This document shows, piece after piece, positions 5,332 to 12,981 of a stretch of 31,427 nucleotides of DNA. Each line of letters opens with the position of its first letter. Position 1 is the stretch's first letter. This stretch comes from SURF-13 sp038924245 (GTDB lineage Bacteria; Pseudomonadota; Gammaproteobacteria; SURF-13). The notes under the pieces are model-generated. The model searched no databases and was not told the DNA's origin. It saw only the letters and a list, made by a program, of their open reading frames with translations. A program made the position numbers and the translations under genes. The stretch spans positions 1 to 31,427 of the forward strand of contig JBCKVB010000012.1 in NCBI GenBank assembly GCA_038924245.1, read 5' to 3'.

Positions 5332-8133
5332 TCACGTTTTTATTTTTCGCTTGCTCATTTTCTTTTCCGTCGGCAGCAAGCTGGTGAGTTGCTGGTAGCG
5401 CTCGAATAGAAACTCCACCCGTTGCGCATCGTTGGTGAAAGCGGCTTTGCGGTAGCAGGCGTCCACGGCGCGGTCGAGGGCTTGATGGGCTTTGACCAGT
5501 GCGGGCGGCATGGTGAGTGGGTCGTAGAGGTCGGCGAGCGAGCTTTGCGGGAATTGGGCGCGGGCATCCAGCACGGCTTGGGCGGCGGCTTCAACGGCTA
5601 CGCGTTGCTTATCAGTTGGTTCATCCGGCCACGGGTGGTTGTTGTACACGATGTCCTTGGAATAACGATAACGGCTTTCCAATCTTCCGCAGGTGTAACG
5701 CATCCATACCATGTGCATATCGGAAGACAAAATGCCAAGGTGAAATAGTGTTGCCTTTGGAACGATGAATACCAGATTGTTGGCAATTACTGTTGAAGGC
5801 ATGAAGCCGATGGGCACATATTTTCTGCGCTCGGATGAAACACCCGGAACAAGAAGGTAGTCCGAGTCTGGCTGAGCAATCTGACAAAACAAGGTCGGGG
5901 TTTCGGCAAACTTGCGCGTGGTAGCAGCCTTGCTTTCTTGGCGAAATTTCCGTACAGCTTCAATACGTGCGAGCGTTTGCGGCAAATTGCGCAATTCATT
6001 CGGCGGTACATCCACCAGCCAGAGACACCAGCGCCTTTCATTATTGATAAATTCCTGCGAGCCCATGTAGGGACGCAGCCACTTATTTGCGGTTGGCTCC
6101 ATGTGCAGGAATTCTTTGGCTTCAGCGTCAGTGAAAATCAGGTTGCCACCATCTCTTGGCATACTGCCGAAGCGCATCACGGGCACGTTGCATATTGGAC
6201 TGCTTCGGTTCTCAAGAAGAACATCGGGCGCATCCACCAAATACGGGTTGATGTTGCGCACGGCGACGGCATGCGATTCGCCGCGGATGTCCTCGTATTC
6301 GTACACGGTTTTTTTGTCCACGTCGAACGCGCCGAAACCGATGATAACGCAATGCACCGCCGCCATGCCGCGCGCTTCGTTGCTCCATTTGAATGTTCGG
6401 TGGGCGAAATGAATCTTGATGTGATACTTGTTCAGCAACTCACCCCACAAGACGCCGACCTGTTCACCTTGGGTGATTGAGTTGGTGGAGACGAAAGCGG
6501 TGTGCACACTGCTGCCTTGCATGTAACGCGCCGCTTTCAGATACCAAGCTGCCACGTAATCCAAAATGCCGTAGCCTTTCAGATCATGAAATACTCGCGC
6601 CATGTCTTCACGTTGCGCATCTTGCATCACCATCGCGCCTACGAACGGCGGATTGCCGAACACGTAGCTTGCGCGTTCCGCCGGCAGCACGTCGTTCCAG
6701 TCCAACGTGAGCGCGTTGCCGTTGACGATGTGCGGGGTGGTCTTGAGCGGGATGCGCGCGAAGTACATGCCGAATTCTTGCGATACGCGCACGTTCATCT
6801 GATGGTCCATCAGCCACAGCGCGACTTGCGCGATCTGCGCCGGGAATTCCTCGATCTCGATGCCGTAGAACTGATCCACGTCCACGCTGATTTCCTGGTG
6901 GATGTCGAGGAAGCGCGAGCCGGGGCCTTTATGCACGGCGCGCAGCACGTCCAGCTCTAGCATGCGCAATTCGCGGTAGGCGATGACCAGGAAGTTGCCG
7001 CAGCCGCAGGCGGGGTCGAAGAAGGTGAGCGTGCGCAGTTTCTTGTGGAACTCGAACAGTTTGTTCTTGTTGCCCTTTACGCGCTTGAACTCTTCCCACA
7101 GGTCGTCGAGAAACAGCGGCTGGATCAGCTTGAGGATGTTCTCTTCGCTGGTGTAGTGCGCGCCGAGATTGCGCCGCGCCTTCGCATCCATGATGCTCTG
7201 GAACAGCGCGCCGAAGATGGCGGGCGAGATGGAACTCCAATCCAGCGCGCAGCAGTCGAGCAGCGCCTCGCGCATGGTGAGATTGAAAGAGGCGATGGGC
7301 AGCATTTCCTCGAACAGTTTGCCGTTGACGTAGGGAAACGCGGCGATCTGTTCGTCCAGCGTTTTCGCGCGGCGGTCTTCCGGCGTGTTGAGCACCTGGA
7401 ACAGTTGCGCCAGTTGCGGCCCGAGATCGGAACCGTCCGGCGCAGTGCGTTCCTCAATCCAGGCGCGGAACGCACTGGCGGGCTGGAAGATGCCGGTGTC
7501 ATCGGCGAACAGGCAGAACAGCAGGCGCACCAGCAGCACTTCGAGCGGATACCCGTCGTAGCCCGCCGCCTTGAGCGCATCGTGCAGCTTGCCCATGCGC
7601 TCGGCGGCCTTGATGTTGACCGGGTTCTGCGGCGCGATGGTCTGGGTGCGGTATCCGGCGATGAAAGCGAAATGCTTGATATTTTTGTGCAGGTCGCGCA
7701 GTTCGAATTCGTAAAAGACACCCTCTCCCGGCCTGCGGCCACCCTCTCCCGCCTGCGGGAGAGGGTCTGGTGGATCAAGGTCATATAGACGGAGGCGCTC
7801 AAAGTCGGACACCAGCACGTATTTCGGCAGGTCGCGTTCCTTGATGCCGGGGAAGTAGTCGAGCGCCTGCGTGTAAGCGCGGTCGAGGTCTTTGCCGCGC
7901 GATTTGTGCTCGACCAGCAGCATGCCTTTCCAGAACAGATCAATGTAGCCTTGTTTGTCGTCGAGCTTTTTCACCTTTTGCTCGAAGGTGGCGACACGGC
8001 GGCGCGAGACGCCGAACACGCCGAAAAAGGCGTCTCAAAAGGATTTGGCGTCCGCGTGCTCGGATGCGGCATCGCCCCATTCGCGCGAGAATTTAAGGGC
8101 GCGGTCTTTGATCTCGTTCCAACTCAGCGGCAT
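5332..8133 (-). pseudogene. MmeI-like Type IIL restriction-modification protein, interrupted by an in-frame TGA
   Basis: The reading from ATG 8133 gives MPLSWNEIK... and, across one TGA at 8037-8035, 933 residues of an MmeI-type fusion of endonuclease, methyltransferase and target-recognition domains. The TGA is codon 33, in KSF-stop-DAFFGVFGV, where tryptophan (TGG) would be expected. After it come the nuclease motif D-x9-EHK (D65, E75, K77), methyltransferase motif I DPACGCGNF (about 373-381), and the adenine N6 motif NPPF (about 494-497). The long C-terminal target-recognition part is intact to the stop. A palindromic element adds about 18 residues after YDLD. A GTG at 8019 could restart translation without the first 38 residues but keeps the nuclease motif. 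In this family one polypeptide both cuts and methylates. It is either a recent pseudogene, a truncated but active enzyme, or a sequence error. Confidence 0.85.
7720..7766. repeat. palindromic element inserted in frame in the MmeI-like gene
   Basis: CCCTCTCCCG (7742-7751) and CGGGAGAGGG (7756-7765) form a perfect 10-bp stem with a 4-base loop, preceded by a partial direct copy at 7721-7740. It is translated as PDPLPQAGEGGRRPGEG. MmeI relatives, as I recall them, pass directly from RLYDLD to the EFEL segment here, so this is extra sequence. Hairpins with the same CCCTCTCCC/GGGAGAGGG stem lie in the atpG-atpD spacer. Confidence 0.75.
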
Positions 8134-8246
8134 GATTATCCTGTTGTTGTGCCGGGAAGGGCGTTATATGGGGGCGGTGGCCGTAGTCTATCACCAGTGC
8201 GGAGCGGGGTGGCGCTGGTAATTGGTCATGTGTTGTTACAATATTA

Positions 8247-8277
8247 AGGATGGGTTGCGTTTCACTCCACCCATCCT
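8247..8277. repeat. 9-bp perfect inverted repeat related to the 5240-5327 element; 8134-8359 spacer
   Basis: AGGATGGGT (8247-8255) pairs with ACCCATCCT (8269-8277). AGGATGGGTTG here (8247-8257) is an exact copy of 5241-5251. The remainder of 8134-8359 shows no gene that I can support; a short reading GYAHLRVEDFVKKLD at 8281-8325 may be a relic but is not identifiable. Confidence 0.6.
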
Positions 8278-8359
8278 ACGCGGGCTATGCGCACCTGCGT
8301 GTCGAGGATTTTGTGAAGAAGCTGGACTGTTTGCTGCCGCGTCGTTGTTGATCTTGCAC

Positions 8360-8388
8360 TTGAAAGTATAAACAATATTGTTTATACT
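8360..8388 (+). promoter_or_regulatory. hicAB promoter with a 22-bp perfect operator palindrome
   Basis: TTGAAA (8360-8365), a 17-base spacer and TATACT (8383-8388) form a near-ideal sigma70 promoter. The spacer and most of the -10 are one perfect 22-bp palindrome at 8366-8387, made of the half-site GTATAAACAAT and its reverse complement. Repressor binding would therefore block polymerase directly. The start point should be near 8395, about 22 bases before hicA. Confidence 0.82.
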
Positions 8389-8416
8389 CGCGTGTGTTGA
8401 ACAGTATGGAAGGCAC

Positions 8417-8593
8417 ATGAAGCAAAGCGCGTTCAAGCGGTGGCTCGCTGCTCAAGGGGCAACATTTAAGCAAGGTTCAAACCACTTGAAAGTCTACCTG
8501 AACGGCAGGCAGAGCACGCTGCCACGGCACCCAAGCCATGAAATAGGCGAAGGTCTGAGGCGGGCAATCTTGAAGCAGTTGGGATTGAAGTGA
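8417..8593 (+). CDS. hicA: HicA-type mRNA interferase toxin
   Basis: A 58-residue dsRBD-like HicA toxin. The N-terminus MKQSAFKRWLAAQGA is followed by GSNHLKVYLNGR with the catalytic histidine H23, and a C-terminal GEGLRRAILKQLGL helix. The start is set by GGAAGG six bases upstream; an in-frame ATG-like start at 8378 would fall inside the operator and is rejected. It precedes hicB by 31 bases in the classical toxin-first order. The gene is smaller than the HicA at 25913 and not closely similar to it. Confidence 0.9.
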   Translation: MKQSAFKRWLAAQGATFKQGSNHLKVYLNGRQSTLPRHPSHEIGEGLRRAILKQLGLK

Positions 8594-8624
8594 AGTGTGC
8601 CCACAACTTGATGGAGAGTTAAAA

Positions 8625-9038
8625 ATGCGCTACCCCGTGGAAATCAAACCCGATGGTAAAGGCTGGATGGTGTCATTCCCGGATATTCCCGAGGCGTTGA
8701 CCTCTGGAGCAACCCAGGAAGAGGCGTTGACAATGGCGAAAGACGCGCTGGAAACGGCGCTGGATTTCTATTTTGACGATAAGCGCGAGGTTCCCGCGCC
8801 GTCAAGGCCAAAGCGTGGTCAGCCGGTTATCGAGTTGTCGGCCAGTCTGTCGGCCAAGGTGTTGCTGCTTAACGAGATGGTGCGCCAAAAGGTACGTCCC
8901 GCGGAACTTGCGCGCCGCCTGCACACTACCGCTCAAGAGGTCAACCGATTGACCGATATAAGGCACACTACGCGCATTGATGGCATCGCTGCGGCCTTGC
9001 AAGCCCTTGGCAGGCGCCTCGATATACGCGTGGTCTGA
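8625..9038 (+). CDS. hicB: HicB-type antitoxin with C-terminal DNA-binding domain
   Basis: A 137-residue antitoxin. The N-terminal RNase H-like HicB fold (MRYPVEIKPDGKGW, FPDIPEALTSG, EEALTMAKDALETAL) binds the toxin, and the C-terminal region from about residue 90 (RPAELARRLHTTAQEVNRLTD) is a helix-turn-helix. The start at 8625 is chosen for GGAGA at 8613-8617; an upstream in-frame start at 8595 lacks a ribosome site and adds non-conserved sequence. Its DNA-binding domain makes it the natural repressor of the 8366-8387 palindrome. It is convergent with glmS, with 28 bases between them and no terminator seen. Confidence 0.9.
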   Translation: MRYPVEIKPDGKGWMVSFPDIPEALTSGATQEEALTMAKDALETALDFYFDDKREVPAPSRPKRGQPVIELSASLSAKVLLLNEMVRQKVRPAELARRLHTTAQEVNRLTDIRHTTRIDGIAAALQALGRRLDIRVV

Positions 9039-9066
9039 CAGCGCGCAACTGTTTGGGTAAATAAAG

Positions 9067-10899
9067 CTACTCCACAGTAACCGACTTGGCCAGGTTGCGC
9101 GGCTTGTCCACGTCGGTGCCCTTGAGCACCGCGACGTGATAGGCGAGGAGTTGCAGCGGCACGGTATAAATGATCGGTGAGACATAGTCCTCACTGTGCG
9201 CGACGGCGATGACTTCGACTCCCTCGGTGGATTTCACGCCGGAGGCTGCATCGGCGAACACAATCAACTGCCCGCCGCGCGCGCGTACCTCTTGTAAATT
9301 GGACTTGAGTTTCTCCAACAGGTCGTTGTTGGGCGCCACCGCGACCACCGGCATGTCGGCATCCACCAGCGCCAGCGGGCCGTGCTTTAATTCGCCCGCC
9401 GGATAGGCCTCGGCGTGGATGTAGGAAATCTCTTTCAGCTTGAGCGCGCCTTCCATCGCCACCGGATAATGCGCGCCGCGTCCCAGGAATAGCGCATGAT
9501 GTTTATCGGCAAAGCGTTCGGCCAGGGTCTTGATCCGATCATTAAGCTCCAGGGCTTGTGTAATCTGGGCGGGCACACGCTCGAGCTCGCGCACGATCTC
9601 CTCCTCCAGCTCCTTGCTCATGCCGTGCCTGCGGCCCAACACCACCACCAGGATAAGCAGCGCGACTAGTTGCGTGGTGAAGGCCTTGGTGGAGGCGACG
9701 CCGATCTCGGGCCCGGCGCGGGTCATTAGCACCAGTTCGGACTCGCGCACCAGCGAACTCTCCGGCACGTTGCAGATCGCCAGGGAATGGCCGAAGCCGA
9801 GCTTCTTCGCCTCGCGCAGGGCGGCCAGGGTATCGGCGGTCTCGCCGGACTGGGACAGCGCGACAATGAGCGAGTTGCGCCGCACCATCGGTTTCCGGTA
9901 ACGGAATTCGCTCGCCACTTCCACGTTGCATGGGATGCCCGCCAGCGACTCCAGCCAGTAACGCGCAATCATGCCCGCGTGGTGGCTGGTGCCGCAGGCG
10001 ATGATGTGCACGCCCTGTATCACGTCGAATATCTTGCCGGCGCCCGGTCCGAATGATTCCTCCAGCACCCGCCCCTCGAAGATGCGCCCCTCCAGGGTGT
10101 CGCTCACCGCGCGCGACTGCTCAAAGATTTCCTTGAGCATGTAGTGCCGGTATTCGCCGCGCTCCACGGCGTCCGCCGTCAGCGTGCTGACGTGTATCTT
10201 GCGTTGCACGGTTTCTCCCGCCGCATTGATAACGCGCACGCTGTCTTTAGTGATGTCGGCGACATCGCCGTCTTCGAGGATGATGAAACGGCGCGTCACC
10301 GGCAACAGCGCCGCCACATCCGAGGCGATGAAGTTCTCGCCCTCGCCCAGTCCGATCACCAAAGGACTGCCGCGCCGCGCGGCGGCGAGATGGCCGGGGT
10401 CGGTCACGCTGATGACGCCGAGCGCGTAAGCGCCCTGCAATTCGGAAACGGTGGCGCGCAAGGCATCGAATAAACTCTTGCCGGCTTGCAGATGGCTGTG
10501 TATCTGGTGCACCACCACCTCGGTGTCGGTCTGCGAGGTGAACTCGTATCCCGCCTTGGTCTGGCGCGCGCGCAGTTGTTCGTGATTTTCAATGATGCCG
10601 TTGTGCACCACGGCCACCGTGTTACGGCAGATGTGTGGATGGGCGTTGGCCTCGCTGGGCGCGCCGTGTGTGGCCCAGCGGGTGTGCGCGATGCCGCTGT
10701 GGCCCAACAGCGACTTGCCGATGAGCTGCTGCTCAAGCTCGGCGACCTTGCCTACCGCCCGCGCGCGCGTCAATTTATTGTGCGCATCGAGCACCACCGC
10801 GCCCGCCGAATCGTAACCGCGGTACTCCAGGCGCTTCAGCCCCTCCAGCAGGGCCGGCATCACATCACGCTGCGCCACCGCTCCGACAATTCCGCACAT
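9067..10899 (-). CDS. glmS: glutamine-fructose-6-phosphate aminotransferase (isomerizing)
   Basis: A 610-residue cytosolic enzyme that makes glucosamine-6-phosphate from fructose-6-phosphate and glutamine, the first step to UDP-GlcNAc. The N-terminus MCGIVGAVA exposes the catalytic Cys2 after Met removal. The class II amidotransferase domain (RLEYRGYDSAG, GIAHTRWATHG) is followed by two SIS domains (CGTSHHAGM, SQSGETADTL, GVASTKAFTTQ). The protein ends with the strictly conserved LAKSVTVE. Length is normal and the frame intact. GGAG eight bases before the ATG sets the start. It is the last gene of the atp-glm operon, 65 bases after glmU. No glmS ribozyme is expected or seen. Confidence 0.98.
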   Translation of the reverse strand: MCGIVGAVAQRDVMPALLEGLKRLEYRGYDSAGAVVLDAHNKLTRARAVGKVAELEQQLIGKSLLGHSGIAHTRWATHGAPSEANAHPHICRNTVAVVHNGIIENHEQLRARQTKAGYEFTSQTDTEVVVHQIHSHLQAGKSLFDALRATVSELQGAYALGVISVTDPGHLAAARRGSPLVIGLGEGENFIASDVAALLPVTRRFIILEDGDVADITKDSVRVINAAGETVQRKIHVSTLTADAVERGEYRHYMLKEIFEQSRAVSDTLEGRIFEGRVLEESFGPGAGKIFDVIQGVHIIACGTSHHAGMIARYWLESLAGIPCNVEVASEFRYRKPMVRRNSLIVALSQSGETADTLAALREAKKLGFGHSLAICNVPESSLVRESELVLMTRAGPEIGVASTKAFTTQLVALLILVVVLGRRHGMSKELEEEIVRELERVPAQITQALELNDRIKTLAERFADKHHALFLGRGAHYPVAMEGALKLKEISYIHAEAYPAGELKHGPLALVDADMPVVAVAPNNDLLEKLKSNLQEVRARGGQLIVFADAASGVKSTEGVEVIAVAHSEDYVSPIIYTVPLQLLAYHVAVLKGTDVDKPRNLAKSVTVE

Positions 10900-10915
10900 A
10901 TCAGCTCCGCTTCGC

Positions 10916-10998
10916 GGAAGAGAAAAGAGAAAAGAGGCAAGTGAAAAGGGTCATAACCAAGTGCTTAGCTTTTCTCTTTGTTCTTTTCTCTTTTCTCT
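10916..10998. repeat. polypurine/polypyrimidine inverted-repeat element between glmS and glmU
   Basis: AGAGAAAAGAGAAAAG (10919-10934) has a perfect 16-base inverted copy at 10983-10998, with a 48-base centre. The right arm lies within the glmU reading frame. The same arm sequence recurs, again as an inverted pair, at 12851-12961. On the transcribed strand it would fold into a weak, A/G- and U/C-rich hairpin; no T-run typical of a terminator follows. Confidence 0.8.
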
Positions 10999-12353
10999 GT
11001 TTTAACCGGCCTTTTCCAGCCCGGCACGGTGCTTTGTTTCACACGCGACAGCGCCAGCACGTCAGACGGCACATCCTGGGTGATGGTGGAGCCGGCGCCG
11101 ATGACCGCGCCCGCGCCGATGCTGACCGGCGCCACCAGTTGCGTATCGGAGCCGATGAAGGCGCCGTCGCCGATGATGGTCTGGTGTTTGCTCACGCCGT
11201 CATAATTGCAGGTAATGGTGCCCGCGCCAATGTTCACCTCGCGCCCTACCGTGGTGTCGCCGATGTAGCTCAGATGGTTGATCCTGGAGTGCGCGCCGAC
11301 CGTGGATTTCTTGATCTCGACGAAGTTGCCGATGTGCGCGCCCTCGGCGAGCCGGGTTTCGGGGCGGATGCGCGCGTACGGGCCGATGCGGCAGTGTTTA
11401 TCAATCACAGCGTCTTCAATCACGCAGTGAGACAGGATTTGTACGTCATCGCCCACGCTCACATTGCGCAGCAGGCTGTATGGCCCGATGCGCACGCGCT
11501 CGCCCAGCGTCACCTTGCCTTCGATGATGACGTTCGCGTCTATCTCCACGTCGCCGCCCGCCGTCAGCTCGCCGCGCAAGTCAAACCGCGCGGGGTCGGC
11601 GAGCGTGACGCCTTGCGTCATCAGGCGTTCGGCCTGCGCGCGCTGATAGTGGCGTTCCAGTTTGGCCAACTGTACCTTGGTGTTGATGCCCATCACCTCT
11701 GCGGCATTCCCGGTAGAAACCGTATTCACCGTCACCCCGTCGCGCACCGCGAGCGCGATGATGTCGGTGAGATAATATTCGCGCTGCGCGTTGCTGCTTT
11801 TCAATTCTTTAAGCCAGCCGCGCAACCGTTTGGCATTCGCCGCCAACATGCCGGTATTGATCTCTTTTATCTCGCGCTCAGCGGAGGTGGCGTCTTTTTC
11901 CTCCACGATGCGTGTTACTTGATTGCGCCCATCGCGCACGATGCGCCCATAGCCGGAAGGGTCGCCCAGGCTCACCGTTAACAGGCCGAGCCGGTCCTGG
12001 TCCGCTGCGCTGATGAGTTTGTTGAGCGTGGCGGCGGTGATAAGCGGCACGTCGCCGTAGAGCACCAGCACTGTACCGGCGTCGTTTATATTTGGCATGG
12101 CCTGAGCGACGGCGTGGCCGGTGCCGAGCTGTGGGGTTTGTTCCACCCAGTGTACATCGAGGTGGGAGAGCGCCTTGGGCACCGCGCCGCCGCCGTAGCC
12201 GTACACCACGTAAATGCTTTGCGTGAGTTCGCGCGCCGTATGCGTCACATGCTCAAGCAGTGTCCGGCCCGCCAGGCGATGCAGCACCTTGGGCAGGCTG
12301 GAGCGCATGCGCGTGCCCTGACCGGCGGCGAGGATGATAACGCTAAGGCTCAT
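10965..12353 (-). CDS. glmU: bifunctional GlcNAc-1-P uridyltransferase / glucosamine-1-P acetyltransferase
   Basis: A 462-residue enzyme that makes UDP-GlcNAc from glucosamine-1-phosphate. The N-terminal nucleotidyltransferase has LAAGQGTRMRSSLPKVLH and the uridine-binding QLGTGHAV. The C-terminal left-handed beta-helix shows hexapeptide repeats (IGPYARIRPET, GNFVEIKKS) and the acetyltransferase motif NYDGVSKHQT. The last residues, TEKREKNKEKS, are encoded by a polypyrimidine arm of the 10916-10998 repeat and replace whatever native tail existed; the conserved region ends before them at the RVKQ segment and WKRP. The gene follows atpC by 63 bases and precedes glmS, the usual gammaproteobacterial order. 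Confidence 0.97.
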   Translation of the reverse strand: MSLSVIILAAGQGTRMRSSLPKVLHRLAGRTLLEHVTHTARELTQSIYVVYGYGGGAVPKALSHLDVHWVEQTPQLGTGHAVAQAMPNINDAGTVLVLYGDVPLITAATLNKLISAADQDRLGLLTVSLGDPSGYGRIVRDGRNQVTRIVEEKDATSAEREIKEINTGMLAANAKRLRGWLKELKSSNAQREYYLTDIIALAVRDGVTVNTVSTGNAAEVMGINTKVQLAKLERHYQRAQAERLMTQGVTLADPARFDLRGELTAGGDVEIDANVIIEGKVTLGERVRIGPYSLLRNVSVGDDVQILSHCVIEDAVIDKHCRIGPYARIRPETRLAEGAHIGNFVEIKKSTVGAHSRINHLSYIGDTTVGREVNIGAGTITCNYDGVSKHQTIIGDGAFIGSDTQLVAPVSIGAGAVIGAGSTITQDVPSDVLALSRVKQSTVPGWKRPVKTEKREKNKEKS

Positions 12354-12416
12354 GTGCCTAAGGATAAACCACGGGGCGCGCCGGGGAAAGCGGCGGCGCG
12401 GCGCATGAATTATAAA

Positions 12417-12842
12417 TCAGCGTCCCGAGCGCTTACGCAGGCGCTGGATGGTCTGTAACTGCGCGACCGCTTCGGCCAGCTCGGCCTGAGCCTTGGCATA
12501 GTCGAGCTTGGCCGTCTTGTCGCGCATGGCGTCTTCGGCGCGCTGCTTGGCCTCCAGGGCCTTGGCCTCATCGAGGTCGTGCGCGCGTAGCGCGGTGTCG
12601 GAAAGAATGGTCACCACGTTGGGCTGAATCTCCAGTATCCCGCTGGAGATGTAGAATATCTGCTCTTCACCGCCGGGCAGCTCGACGCGCACCTCGCCCG
12701 GCCGCAGCGTGGTGAGCAGGGGCGCGTGGCGCGGCAGTATGCCGAGCTCGCCCATCACTCCGGGCGCGAACACCCGCTCCGCGGTGCCGGAAAAAATCTC
12801 CGCCTCGGCGCTTACGATATCCACATGCATGGTCATGGCCAT
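12417..12842 (-). CDS. atpC: F1Fo ATP synthase epsilon subunit
   Basis: A 141-residue central-stalk subunit. The beta-sandwich domain contains HVDIVSAEAEIFSG, GELGILPRHAPLLTTLRPGEVRV and the FYISSGILEIQPNVVTILSDTALRAHDLD segment; a two-helix C-terminal domain follows. Three methionines lie in the first five residues (ATG at 12842, 12836 and 12830), and none has a Shine-Dalgarno: the sequence upstream is the pyrimidine-rich strand of the 12851-12961 repeat, which ends eight bases before the first ATG. The repeat may therefore have altered the native ribosome-binding region. It lies 139 bases after atpD. Confidence 0.96.
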   Translation of the reverse strand: MAMTMHVDIVSAEAEIFSGTAERVFAPGVMGELGILPRHAPLLTTLRPGEVRVELPGGEEQIFYISSGILEIQPNVVTILSDTALRAHDLDEAKALEAKQRAEDAMRDKTAKLDYAKAQAELAEAVAQLQTIQRLRKRSGR

Positions 12843-12850
12843 ATAAAATC

Positions 12851-12961
12851 AGAGAAAAGAGAAAAGAGAAAAGAGCAAAGAGCAAAGAGCAAAGATAAGA
12901 CCGCAAAACTACAATGCTGTCTTGATATTGCCTTTTTCATTCCCTTCTTTTCTCTTTTCTC
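12851..12961. repeat. polypurine/polypyrimidine inverted-repeat element in the atpD-atpC spacer
   Basis: The left arm AGAGAAAAGAGAAAAG begins at 12851 and runs on as GAAAAGA repeats to 12875, followed by three tandem copies of GAGCAAA (12873-12893). The right arm at 12947-12961 is a perfect 15-base inverted match of 12852-12866, with more pyrimidine-rich repeat continuing to about 12981. The arms match those of the element at 10916-10998. The element fills almost the whole spacer. Confidence 0.8.
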
Positions 12962-12981
12962 CTGTCTCTTTTCTCTGTCTT

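Noticed and set aside
8281..8349. Short reading GYAHLRVEDFVKKLD..., reminiscent of a tyrosine-recombinase C-terminus
   Set aside because: Only about 22 codons, with no catalytic motif and no upstream remainder. The likeness is too weak to name a gene.
10900..10964. glmS ribozyme or riboswitch upstream of glmS
   Set aside because: The gap is only 65 bases and consists of a repeat; the ribozyme class is also not expected in this group.
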